From contig JAFGCC010000014.1 of the NCBI GenBank assembly GCA_016932815.1, forward strand, positions 16,129 through 80,128: a DNA stretch of 64,000 nucleotides, in the 5' to 3' direction. A program made the position numbers and the translations under genes. Of the stretch, positions 42,179-49,037 are shown in pieces (position 1 is the first letter of the stretch; every line of letters starts with the position of its first letter). A model generated the notes under the pieces. It saw only the letters and a program-made list of their open reading frames with translations. It did not search any database and had not been told where the DNA came from. This stretch comes from Microcaldota archaeon (GTDB lineage: Archaea > Micrarchaeota > Micrarchaeia > Anstonellales > Bilamarchaeaceae).

Positions 42179-42703
42179 TCAATCGAACTTGGGGATTGAA
42201 ATTTTACCCTTGAATCTGCGTTCTAAGTAGTATCTCACGATATCTTTAACCAACTCCTTTCCTTTCTTGCATTCTGTCTTGAATAAGTCTCTTTCTTGTG
42301 CAGAGATATTCTCAGCAGTAAATTTATTTTTCTGCATTAATACAATCCAACTCCCAAAAAGGTCATGTGCGATTTTATTTCTGAAATGTCTGAACGCCTC
42401 TATTCTCTTAGAATGTTGCTTCGAGATTAAGCCTTTGTGCAATAAGATACTTGGAGCATACTTTGGAAAATGTTTTTTCCCCATGAGTTCCCTAAACATT
42501 CCGACTGTTTGTTCTTCTTCATCAGACTCATACGAATATTCCACCATCATAGCTAGGGAGAAATCAAGAAAAGCATCTATCCGTATTAAGGCTTCTATGA
42601 AAAAACCTTGGGACATCGCATCATCAATTGCGGTAAATGAATTAACAAGATGTTCAATGATTTTCATTACGCCCTTTTTCTGGGCATCTGTTAATTCTGC
42701 CAT
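42179..42703 (-). CDS. HEPN-like helical protein in an AT-rich patch
   Basis: 174 residues, all-helical, with FRNKIAHDLFG giving the Rx4H HEPN ribonuclease motif (Arg108, His113). Such proteins are often RNases in toxin or defence systems, sometimes only RNA-binding. No nucleotidyltransferase antitoxin (MNT) partner lies beside it. The gene is strongly AT-rich compared with TyrRS and MTAP on either side, a sign of transfer. ATG 42703 is preferred over the TTG at 42715. It follows the TyrRS gene by 13 bp on the same strand and could be co-transcribed. Confidence 0.7.
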   Translation of the reverse strand: MAELTDAQKKGVMKIIEHLVNSFTAIDDAMSQGFFIEALIRIDAFLDFSLAMMVEYSYESDEEEQTVGMFRELMGKKHFPKYAPSILLHKGLISKQHSKRIEAFRHFRNKIAHDLFGSWIVLMQKNKFTAENISAQERDLFKTECKKGKELVKDIVRYYLERRFKGKISIPKFD

Positions 42704-42716
42704 ACTCTCAACCAAA

Positions 42717-43781
42717 TTATCGGGTAATCTGGATGCTCTTTAATTCCTCCAGGTATTTTGGATTCTTCTCAAAGTAATCGCGTGCGGGCTTTAGCATATC
42801 CGCAAGCTCCCTTCCTACTGCATTCTTGAGGTCCATCGGGTGCAGGGCTCCGGAAACGTATGCATTCCGCAGTTCTTCGGAAGTTGCAAACTCAACGTTC
42901 CCCCCAAATTTCTCCGGGCGCTCCACTTTAAGCGGGCGGTCGCGCAAGACCAGGTTTTCCGCGTATTCTATTAGCGGGTTCCCCTCTGCGACCTTTTCGG
43001 GGCAGAATGCCTTGTTTACCTTGCGGAGGATGTCCTTTTCGGATTCATGCACGAAAATCGCGGAATCCGGCTTGGACTTGCTCATTTTAGCGTCAATTAA
43101 ATCCTCTTCTGAAGGGTTCATGCGCCCCGGGCCCTGCAGCGAGGGCAGAAGGTGGCCGTGCAATGCAACTGGCTTTTCCTTTCCAAGCCTGGGGGCTATT
43201 TCGCGGGCAAGCATGTGCACCTTGCGCTGGTCCATCCCGGCGTGCGCAATCTGCGCGTTTAAGAGGAATATATCTGCCGCCTGCATTGCGGGATACAGGA
43301 CCGAAGCGGAGCTTGTGGAGTCGCTCTCCTTCCTTCCCATAATCGTTATGCAGCGGAGCATGCGCTTGAGGGTGGTGTTGCGGGAAATGTCCAGCACCAT
43401 CTTCCAGTAGTCCGCATCGTAGGAGCGGCTTGCGAGAACGTAATCCACCTTGTCTTCGGGTAGCCCAAGGGCTATGAAGCAGTGCTTGAAATAGCCTTCC
43501 GCAACGGAGCGGATTTTATCCAGGTCCCCTCCGAGCTTGCCGTTTATCCAGGTATGGTAATCGGCCAGCCAGATGGTGGGCTTGCACCCGGCATCAAGGA
43601 GGTCTTTTACTTTCAGCGCGGTGCACAATCCGGTTCCTATGTGCGCAAATCCGGAAATTTCAAATCCTATGTAATGGGTGGGATGAGCGTGGGTTTCAAA
43701 TAGCTCTTTTAGGTCTTCTTTTGTGACTATCTCCTGTGTGGGAGAGCGCATTGCGAGGTCTATTTTCCTTTCTGTGTCCAT
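42717..43781 (-). CDS. tyrS: tyrosyl-tRNA synthetase
   Basis: Class I synthetase. Signature HIGTG (HIGH equivalent), the KMSKSK loop, and the tyrosine-binding DIFLLNAQIAHAGMDQRKVHML region. THYIGFEISG and the short 354-residue length place it with archaeal/eukaryotic TyrRS, lacking the bacterial S4 C-terminal domain. GGTTGATTTT precedes ATG 43781. Located 15 bp after the DUF2070 gene on the same strand. Confidence 0.95.
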   Translation of the reverse strand: MDTERKIDLAMRSPTQEIVTKEDLKELFETHAHPTHYIGFEISGFAHIGTGLCTALKVKDLLDAGCKPTIWLADYHTWINGKLGGDLDKIRSVAEGYFKHCFIALGLPEDKVDYVLASRSYDADYWKMVLDISRNTTLKRMLRCITIMGRKESDSTSSASVLYPAMQAADIFLLNAQIAHAGMDQRKVHMLAREIAPRLGKEKPVALHGHLLPSLQGPGRMNPSEEDLIDAKMSKSKPDSAIFVHESEKDILRKVNKAFCPEKVAEGNPLIEYAENLVLRDRPLKVERPEKFGGNVEFATSEELRNAYVSGALHPMDLKNAVGRELADMLKPARDYFEKNPKYLEELKSIQITR

Positions 43782-43796
43782 AAAATCAACCTGTCT

Positions 43797-45563
43797 TCAG
43801 CCTAGGCGGTACATCAGCCAGAGGATGGCTATTATCCCTGAGATTATTAAAATGGGGGCGGCAACCTTGGAGATTGCGACTATCGCGTTTATCGTGGAGA
43901 TTATTTCTATTGCCTGCTTTGCGCCAAGGGCGCGGATGTCCAATGTGACTTTTTTGGAATCAAAAGTTGCTTCCCGCATGTCCTCTTTTGCGTTGGCAAT
44001 TAGAGACGAGATTTGCTCAAGCAGTATCGCGTCATCTGTGAGGGGATTCACGACCCCCCTTACGGAATTTACCTTGTGCGTGTCGGTTGTGTAGACTGCC
44101 GCGACCACTTTTCCCCAAGCCTTTGCGCGAAAGAGGGATTCTACGCTGTTCATTATTTTCCTGCGGAATGTTGGGGTTACCCCGTTTGAGTCAATTAGGA
44201 TTATCGCGTAGTGGGGAGTGGTGCCGAATACCGCGGCCTTTATTCCCGCAGGGCCTATCTTGGGCGAATCGCTCGCCCCGAATGCGAATCCGGCTTCAAG
44301 CTTGCAGGGAACCTGCTTTGAGCCCAGGGCGGAATCCAGGGCGGCCAGGTATTCAAAGCCCATTTTCGTTCCCGGCTCAACGTACTTGATTTCGCCGGTT
44401 TCCGCGTTGTGCTCATCCGCGATTGTTGCAGAATCCAGCATTCTCTCCGCGCGGGACATTAGAGCCATCCCCATTCCCAATGAGATGTCCTCGGTCGTTT
44501 TTGGCGCGCGGGACAAGCCTATGAATGCGCTCTTGTTCTTTGAGAAGATTAGCGCTTCGGCTATCGCGTCAGGGCTTTCGGATGCGCAAAATGAAACCTT
44601 GCTTGGCGCGGGCTTTGCATCCTTTATGATTGAAGAGCATGCATCCACCACCTTCCGCAGTTCGCTTGCGGAAACCGGGTTTAGGTCGTGGGTTGCGCTC
44701 CCGTGGAAGACCATGGATTTTAATTTGTGCTTCCTATCCAGCTCCTCTGCAATGAGGTGGGAGAAGTTGCTTCCCCCCAGGTTCCCAAAAGGCCCGAAAT
44801 GGACGCAGGGGACTATTAGTGCGTAATCCCCGTCTTTTCTCCTAAATAGGAAAAGCGAGAGGTAGGTGGTAACCGTTTCGCCAACCTTGCGGAATGCGTT
44901 TTCTATGTCTTTTTTGTCGTAGAACCATTGGGAGAAGAACATTGAAACGGCATCGGTTGAAGCGACCCCGAAAGTGCGCTTCATGGGCGCGTTTATTAGC
45001 AGGAAGAAGATGAAGATTGCGCCAAGGAGGACGAATGAGGAGAGGTAGAACTTTATTAGGACGTTTATGGGGTCTGCTCCCATTGGGAGGAATCCGTCCA
45101 TTATCAGGAATGCCGCCTGCAGGAATAGCTGGAGCATTGCAAAGAGGAGCGAGCGCCACTTGTGCACGAACACTATTCTCGCTATGATGTACCAGGTTAC
45201 AAAAACTATTGCGGCTCCGGCGAAAATCACTTCCCCGCTTATGGGAGTGGAGAAGTGCCTCAGGGAGACTGCCGCCATGTAGCTTAGGGCGAAGATTAAC
45301 GCGCCTGCTAGGGCGGTTGCCGCAAGCCTCTTTAGGGGGACCCTGGGCATTAGGGCCTTTCCGAGCACTATTGCGAGGAAGCCCGGGATTGCAAGGACGA
45401 AAATAGCGGTGGGGATTGTTTCTGGAATCGGCACCCCGGTTACCAGCGAGATTCCCAGGCCAAGGAACAGGCTTAGGAGGAGCATTGCAACGAGGAGGTA
45501 GGTTGCCCTTGGGAGAGAAACGAAGTAGTTGGTTAGGGAGACCGCCTTCTCTATGTTACTCAT
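43797..45563 (-). CDS. DUF2070 family membrane protein
   Basis: 588 residues. The N-terminal 200 residues contain six or seven hydrophobic helices (TYLLVAMLLLSLFLGLGISL, FVLAIPGFLAIVLGKAL). A soluble domain follows with VPCVHFGPFGNLGGSNFSHL and FHGSATHDLNP, the family's metal-site-like His-rich signatures. A C-terminal hydrophobic anchor ends the protein (APILIISGIIAILWLMY). DUF2070 is nearly confined to archaea and has no assigned function. Its start overlaps the small gene upstream by 8 bp. Confidence 0.88.
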   Translation of the reverse strand: MSNIEKAVSLTNYFVSLPRATYLLVAMLLLSLFLGLGISLVTGVPIPETIPTAIFVLAIPGFLAIVLGKALMPRVPLKRLAATALAGALIFALSYMAAVSLRHFSTPISGEVIFAGAAIVFVTWYIIARIVFVHKWRSLLFAMLQLFLQAAFLIMDGFLPMGADPINVLIKFYLSSFVLLGAIFIFFLLINAPMKRTFGVASTDAVSMFFSQWFYDKKDIENAFRKVGETVTTYLSLFLFRRKDGDYALIVPCVHFGPFGNLGGSNFSHLIAEELDRKHKLKSMVFHGSATHDLNPVSASELRKVVDACSSIIKDAKPAPSKVSFCASESPDAIAEALIFSKNKSAFIGLSRAPKTTEDISLGMGMALMSRAERMLDSATIADEHNAETGEIKYVEPGTKMGFEYLAALDSALGSKQVPCKLEAGFAFGASDSPKIGPAGIKAAVFGTTPHYAIILIDSNGVTPTFRRKIMNSVESLFRAKAWGKVVAAVYTTDTHKVNSVRGVVNPLTDDAILLEQISSLIANAKEDMREATFDSKKVTLDIRALGAKQAIEIISTINAIVAISKVAAPILIISGIIAILWLMYRLG

Positions 45564-45768
45564 GTGTAATCGATTCCTTTGTTGTTTTTAAAGCTTTTTC
45601 CGGGCACTCTTTGTCTATTGCGTCCTTTAGGTGGAACGTGTTGTGCACGTATTCGTCGCACACCTGCTCGAAGGGGACTTCCCTTTTTTGCGCAAGCTTC
45701 ATTAGTTCGAGAGTTATGTAGCGCAACTCGGAATTGGCTGCATACCTCTCGTCATCTCCGAAATCCAT
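45556..45768 (-). CDS. small conserved-looking protein (70 aa) before DUF2070
   Basis: Starts MDFGDDERYAANSELRYITL; acidic and helical, no membrane segment. GGGTG precedes ATG 45768, and the stop overlaps the start of the DUF2070 gene by 8 bp, so the two form an operon. The longer frame to 46044 runs antisense through the NMD3 gene and is rejected. Function unknown; it resembles small adaptor proteins of archaeal operons. Confidence 0.65.
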   Translation of the reverse strand: MDFGDDERYAANSELRYITLELMKLAQKREVPFEQVCDEYVHNTFHLKDAIDKECPEKALKTTKESITHE

Positions 45769-45804
45769 TTCTGCACCCTGAGGGAGTATTGTATGAGAGA
45801 ACCT

Positions 45805-45812
45805 ATTTAAAT
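45805..45812. promoter_or_regulatory. palindromic TATA box shared by divergent genes
   Basis: ATTTAAAT, centred 27 bp before ATG 45836 (plus, leaderless NMD3) and 41 bp before ATG 45768 (minus, short leader with GGGTG). Confidence 0.55.
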
Positions 45813-45835
45813 AATGCCGGTGGCTAAATAGGAGC

Positions 45836-46459
45836 ATGGAACTCCTCTGCCCAAAGTGCGGCGCATCCAACAGGGACGTGGGCTTTTCCGGGCCGTTTTG
45901 CGTAAAGTGCAGGCCGGTTGAGATAAAGTGCCCAAAAAGGATGGAATTCATCCGCTGCTCAAAGTGCAGGAGGGTGAGGCTCAAGGGCAACTGGGTTGCG
46001 TGTTCGGATGAGAAGCTTGCGCAGGAGGTCATCTCCAAATGCAAAGGCGAATTCCTTTCTGGGACCTACTCTTTTATGAACCAGGAAGCCACCTTTTTCG
46101 TGGGGGATTCCGAGCACATGTTCCCGGTCAAGAGGAGCATCAGCGTCAATATCGTAAAGAACATCTGCCCCGATTGCGTTAGGAAAAGTGGGGGCTATTT
46201 TGAGGCAATAATCCAGTTTAGGGGCAAGGGGGCGAAAATCTCCCGCTATGAGCGGCTCTTCAAGAAAATGCTTGAGAAGAAGACTTTTGTGACCAAGGAG
46301 GAGCAGATGAAAGAGGGGCTGGACTTGTACATCGGGAACTCCCGCGCGGTTGTGGAACTCCTGGCCGAACTTGGAATCCGCGCCCGCATTAGCAAGAAGC
46401 TTGCCGGGGAGAAAGAGGGCAAGCGGTTGTATAGGACTACCTTCCTGGTTAGGGTTTGA
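45836..46459 (+). CDS. archaeal NMD3-like protein
   Basis: Homologue of the eukaryotic 60S export adaptor. The N-terminus has CX2C zinc motifs (LCPKCGASN, FCVKC, KCPKRMEFIRCSKC) followed by VRLKGNW. Later come a CPDCVRKSGGYFEAIIQFRG motif and a strand/helix domain typical of archaeal NMD3. In archaea it probably acts in 50S subunit maturation. 207 residues, normal for the archaeal form, which lacks the eukaryotic export signals. Leaderless promoter. Confidence 0.88.
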   Translation: MELLCPKCGASNRDVGFSGPFCVKCRPVEIKCPKRMEFIRCSKCRRVRLKGNWVACSDEKLAQEVISKCKGEFLSGTYSFMNQEATFFVGDSEHMFPVKRSISVNIVKNICPDCVRKSGGYFEAIIQFRGKGAKISRYERLFKKMLEKKTFVTKEEQMKEGLDLYIGNSRAVVELLAELGIRARISKKLAGEKEGKRLYRTTFLVRV

Positions 46460-46534
46460 TGGGCATCCAGGCAGGACGTTGTTTCACTCCCCGCTCATTG
46501 TTAGCAGGATGAGGGTTGTGCTTCTTTGGGGGGA

Positions 46535-47488
46535 TTATTTTACGAGCTTTATTGCTTCTTCAATACCCGGGAGATTTACTAACGTGGTTTTGAACCTTGC
46601 AATTAGCATGAATGCGGTTGCCTTTGCGGCGGTTACCCCGAATAGGGAGAGGACGAGGACTCCACCTGCCTCGCTGAATCCCATTCCCGCCAAAGTTGGG
46701 GTGGGAACGAATTCTAGCATCGTGGCTAGGGGCTGGAAGAAGAAGTAGAATACCTCTTCCGTGTATTCAAACGGGATTGTTATGTGCAGTGCTTTTGCGA
46801 CTGCGAGCCAGGAGAATGCCTTGAACGTCCAGGTTAGGAGCAGCAGGAGGATTAAGAGGGGCGTGCGCTTTAGGACCACTTTTGAGTGCAATTGGACCCT
46901 ATGGAACATCGAGTAGATTTTTCCAATAAACGGCCAGTCTTCTGTGAATGAGAATATCTTTAGGAACTTCTTGGAATACATTAGGAGGAGCATTATTAGG
47001 AGGACCAGCCCCAATCCTGCTACTCCCACGCCCATTATCCAGCCGTTTTCTATTGCGGCGTATTCCACCAGGTATAATGCTGCTAAACCGCCCACTATTA
47101 TCTTGAAGATGAAATCGTAGGCTTGCGGGCCTAAGATTGAGACCATCGCTTTTTCGGAGGGGATTTTGTAGTTCCTGCTCATTACCGCCGCGGTTGCGAG
47201 GTATCCGCTTCTTGCGGGGGTGATGTCTGCTAGGAGCATTCCGGTCAGGTGGGCTTTTAGGATTTTTACCCAGTGGAGGGGCGTTCCCATGTCTTCAAGG
47301 AGTATTTTCATCCTAAGAACCATCATTGCGTACATGCACAGGAGGAGGACTATCGAGATGGCGAGCCAGGCTAGGTCTATGTTTGCAAGCTCTTCTACGA
47401 ATTCGTTGAATCCCGCGAAGTTCAAAAGGACTGCAAGGATTAAGACCGAGACTGCAACGTCAAGGAGTATCTGGTACTTGCTAGTCAT
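46535..47488 (-). CDS. UPF0104 / flippase-like integral membrane protein
   Basis: About 317 residues with eight or so hydrophobic helices (LLDVAVSVLILAVLLNFAG, LAWLAISIVLLLCMYAMMV, LLILLLLLTWTFKAFSWLA). The family (lysylphosphatidylglycerol synthetase-type membrane domain) is seen in LADITPARSGYLATAAVM, ILGPQAYDFIFK and GFSEAGGVL. Members without the soluble transferase domain, as here, are suspected lipid or polyprenyl-glycan flippases. ATG 47488 preferred; TTG 47500 would add MKKF. Confidence 0.83.
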   Translation of the reverse strand: MTSKYQILLDVAVSVLILAVLLNFAGFNEFVEELANIDLAWLAISIVLLLCMYAMMVLRMKILLEDMGTPLHWVKILKAHLTGMLLADITPARSGYLATAAVMSRNYKIPSEKAMVSILGPQAYDFIFKIIVGGLAALYLVEYAAIENGWIMGVGVAGLGLVLLIMLLLMYSKKFLKIFSFTEDWPFIGKIYSMFHRVQLHSKVVLKRTPLLILLLLLTWTFKAFSWLAVAKALHITIPFEYTEEVFYFFFQPLATMLEFVPTPTLAGMGFSEAGGVLVLSLFGVTAAKATAFMLIARFKTTLVNLPGIEEAIKLVK

Positions 47489-47518
47489 GAATTTTTTCAA
47501 GCGGTTCTACCTGTTGGG

Positions 47519-47875
47519 TTATGCTTGGGGCTTCTTTTTAAGAGTTGCTTTCGGGCAGTGCTTGGCGATTCTCTTGCGGCATTCTTTGCAGCGCCTGCTT
47601 AACTCGATTAAATTCGCTTTTGAATCTACTTTGCCCTCTCTTCTTTTTGTCTGGAAATTGAGGGGGGAATTGTGGTTGTAGCCCCTTCTTAGCATCTCTT
47701 TTGCAAGCTCATCGTGCCGCCTCTGTATGTTGTGGGTTTCCACCTGCCCCTTTTCTATGTGCCCTCTTATGCTTCGCTTCTTCCTGATTGCACCTGCGTA
47801 CATATGGCATTCGCAATGTTCGGCAATCAGGTGTTTCCGGCAAAGGCATTTGGGCGGGACATTCCACATTCGCAT
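47519..47875 (-). CDS. pyrimidine dimer DNA glycosylase (T4 endonuclease V-like)
   Basis: Small (118 aa) UV-repair enzyme family. The N-terminal MRMWNVPPKCL is family-typical. KHLIAEHCECH aligns with HLMAEYREL of T4 DenV, placing His15, Glu19 and the catalytic Glu22. GAIRK and MLRRGYNHNSPL match the cellular relatives. The last 35 residues are Lys/Cys-rich, with CKECRKRIAKHC. It nicks or excises UV dimers via an imino intermediate. The N-terminal nucleophile is normally Thr2; here residue 2 is Arg as in other cellular relatives, so activity should not be taken for granted. Lower GC than its neighbours. Confidence 0.8.
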   Translation of the reverse strand: MRMWNVPPKCLCRKHLIAEHCECHMYAGAIRKKRSIRGHIEKGQVETHNIQRRHDELAKEMLRRGYNHNSPLNFQTKRREGKVDSKANLIELSRRCKECRKRIAKHCPKATLKKKPQA

Positions 47876-47904
47876 AGGTTAGGATAACAATAAGGGGATT
47901 TTAA

Positions 47905-48729
47905 TTATTTCCAAATGAGCTGTGGATAGTACGAAAGGCGATACATGGCGTCCTCCATCTCAAAAGAGATGTGTTCGACATCCGCCATTACCAGCTGGCC
48001 AAATCGCTTGTTATGCTCTTCCCGGATACGCAGCAGGAACGTTTTTTCCAATCCCTTCTCCTCCCACGTGCTTTGAGTGGCATCCTCTGCATGCGGGTCA
48101 ACCAGAACGTCGTATTGGCCCGCCATATTAAGCAATCTCTGCACGTAAAAGGACAATTCCCGCCCAAGAACATTGCCATTTGCCAGGGATTTGAACTCAA
48201 ATCCTTGCGCTTCGTGAATTTCGTACGTATGCCCCTCATCGTTATATCGCAGGTTTTCGGACACTATTGTCGCTACCGCGGAGCTGTGCCCTGGCAACAA
48301 CATGATGGGCGGAAGTGTGGCGATGAATGAACTGCATACCGGGAAACCCAGCATCCCCAGCGTCTGGTTGCGCGTTTGATAAGTCCAGGAATCAATCACA
48401 TTCCCGAGGACCAGATGGGTATCCAGTATCCGGGATTCATTTTCCCTTACGCTCACTTCGCCGATAGCCATTTTTGCGACTAAACCTCCATCCAAGTCCA
48501 CTATCACGTGCTTTTTTGTCTGCGCCATTATGTGTGGGCTGTCTTTTGGCAAAAACCATCTTTCAGAGGTAGCATAACATCTCTGCGTGGTTTTTTTCGT
48601 CCTTCCATCCCAGGTAGATGAGCTCAGTACGGGGATTTTTCGTTTGGATAAGAGTTCGCCCAACCTTTGCCCTGCTCTGGCCCGTGCCTTTTCAACATTG
48701 ATGCGCCTTCTGGCAAACTTCTGCATCAT
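47905..48729 (-). CDS. hypothetical protein near tRNA-His
   Basis: Not recognised. 274 residues. A basic N-terminus (MMQKFARRRINVEKARARAGQRL) is followed by a strand-rich centre (HVIVDLDGGLVAKMAIGEVSV, THLVLGNVIDSW, MLLPGHSSAVATIVSENLRY) and an acidic C-terminal part rich in Glu, Tyr and Met. No signal or membrane segment. Codon use differs from the highly expressed neighbours and the gene sits 68 bp from tRNA-His, a common insertion site, so it may be acquired. GTGGAGAATGA precedes the ATG. Confidence 0.65.
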   Translation of the reverse strand: MMQKFARRRINVEKARARAGQRLGELLSKRKIPVLSSSTWDGRTKKTTQRCYATSERWFLPKDSPHIMAQTKKHVIVDLDGGLVAKMAIGEVSVRENESRILDTHLVLGNVIDSWTYQTRNQTLGMLGFPVCSSFIATLPPIMLLPGHSSAVATIVSENLRYNDEGHTYEIHEAQGFEFKSLANGNVLGRELSFYVQRLLNMAGQYDVLVDPHAEDATQSTWEEKGLEKTFLLRIREEHNKRFGQLVMADVEHISFEMEDAMYRLSYYPQLIWK

Positions 48730-48797
48730 GATTCATTCTCCACAAGTTACGGTATGGGCAAGGGTTGGACATCACCGTTAGGTGCCCGATGATAAAG

Positions 48798-48870
48798 GGC
48801 CACGACCGAGATTTGAACTCGGGTCTGGGGAGCCACAATCCCCCGTGCTGCCGACTACACTATCGTGGCC
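48798..48870 (-). tRNA. tRNA-His (anticodon GTG), G-1 encoded
   Basis: Read on the minus strand: G-1 then GCCACGA pairing with TCGTGGC and C73. D stem GTGT/GCAC, anticodon stem GGGGA/TCCCC with loop TTGTGGC (anticodon GTG), T arm CCGAG-TTCAAAT-CTCGG. The extra 5' G opposite C73 that marks tRNA-His is encoded. No CCA. Its first bases (48868-48870) also belong to an upstream hairpin. Confidence 0.95.
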
Positions 48871-48887
48871 ATGATGCCAATCATGGC
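48862..48887 (-). repeat. direct repeat copy A with hairpin at the tRNA-His 5' end
   Basis: About 26 bp nearly identical to copy B (48971-48995). It includes the first nine bases of tRNA-His. GCCATGAT (48868-48875) and ATCATGGC (48880-48887) form a perfect 8-bp hairpin around the mature 5' end. Confidence 0.7.
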
Positions 48888-48901
48888 AAATGGCCGCGGG
48901 C

Positions 48902-48967
48902 ATTGAACGGAGCCCAAAGCACCGCGACCGTAGATTCCTCGTATTTTCCGATTGGGCGAAGTTCAAT
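48902..48967 (-). ncRNA. possible structured RNA or extended leader between the repeats
   Basis: ATTGAAC (48902-48908) pairs with GTTCAAT (48961-48967); after a 3x3 internal loop, GCCC (48912-48915) pairs with GGGC (48954-48957). On the minus strand it lies downstream of a TATA box (48999-49007) and upstream of tRNA-His. It might be a small RNA or just a structured leader; no known class was matched. Confidence 0.3.
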
Positions 48968-48970
48968 CCA

Positions 48971-48995
48971 ATCGTGGCCATGAGCCATTCATGGC
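48971..48995 (-). repeat. direct repeat copy B (displaced tRNA-His 5' end)
   Basis: Shares ATCGTGGCCATGA with copy A and has its own hairpin GCCATGA (48977-48983)/TCATGGC (48989-48995). The tRNA-like start (48979) lies 25 bp from the TATA box at 48999-49007, the position expected for a native tRNA start. Confidence 0.65.
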
Positions 48996-48998
48996 GGG

Positions 48999-49007
48999 AC
49001 TATATAG
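48999..49007 (-). promoter_or_regulatory. TATA box upstream of tRNA-His region
   Basis: Minus-strand CTATATAGT, the only clear TATA box upstream of tRNA-His, but about 135 bp from the mature 5' end. Confidence 0.5.
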
Positions 49008-49037
49008 AGTAGGGATTTGTTTAAAAGAGTTTGGGGC

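Noticed and set aside
48798..48870. tRNA-His lacking an encoded G-1
   Set aside because: With the acceptor read as GCCACGA/TCGTGGC and C73, the extra 5' G is encoded at 48870; the first reading was off by one base.
48862..48995. Attachment-site pair of an integrated element at tRNA-His
   Set aside because: The repeats bound only 83 bp, involve the tRNA 5' end and not its 3' end or anticodon arm, and no integrase lies nearby; duplication is simpler.
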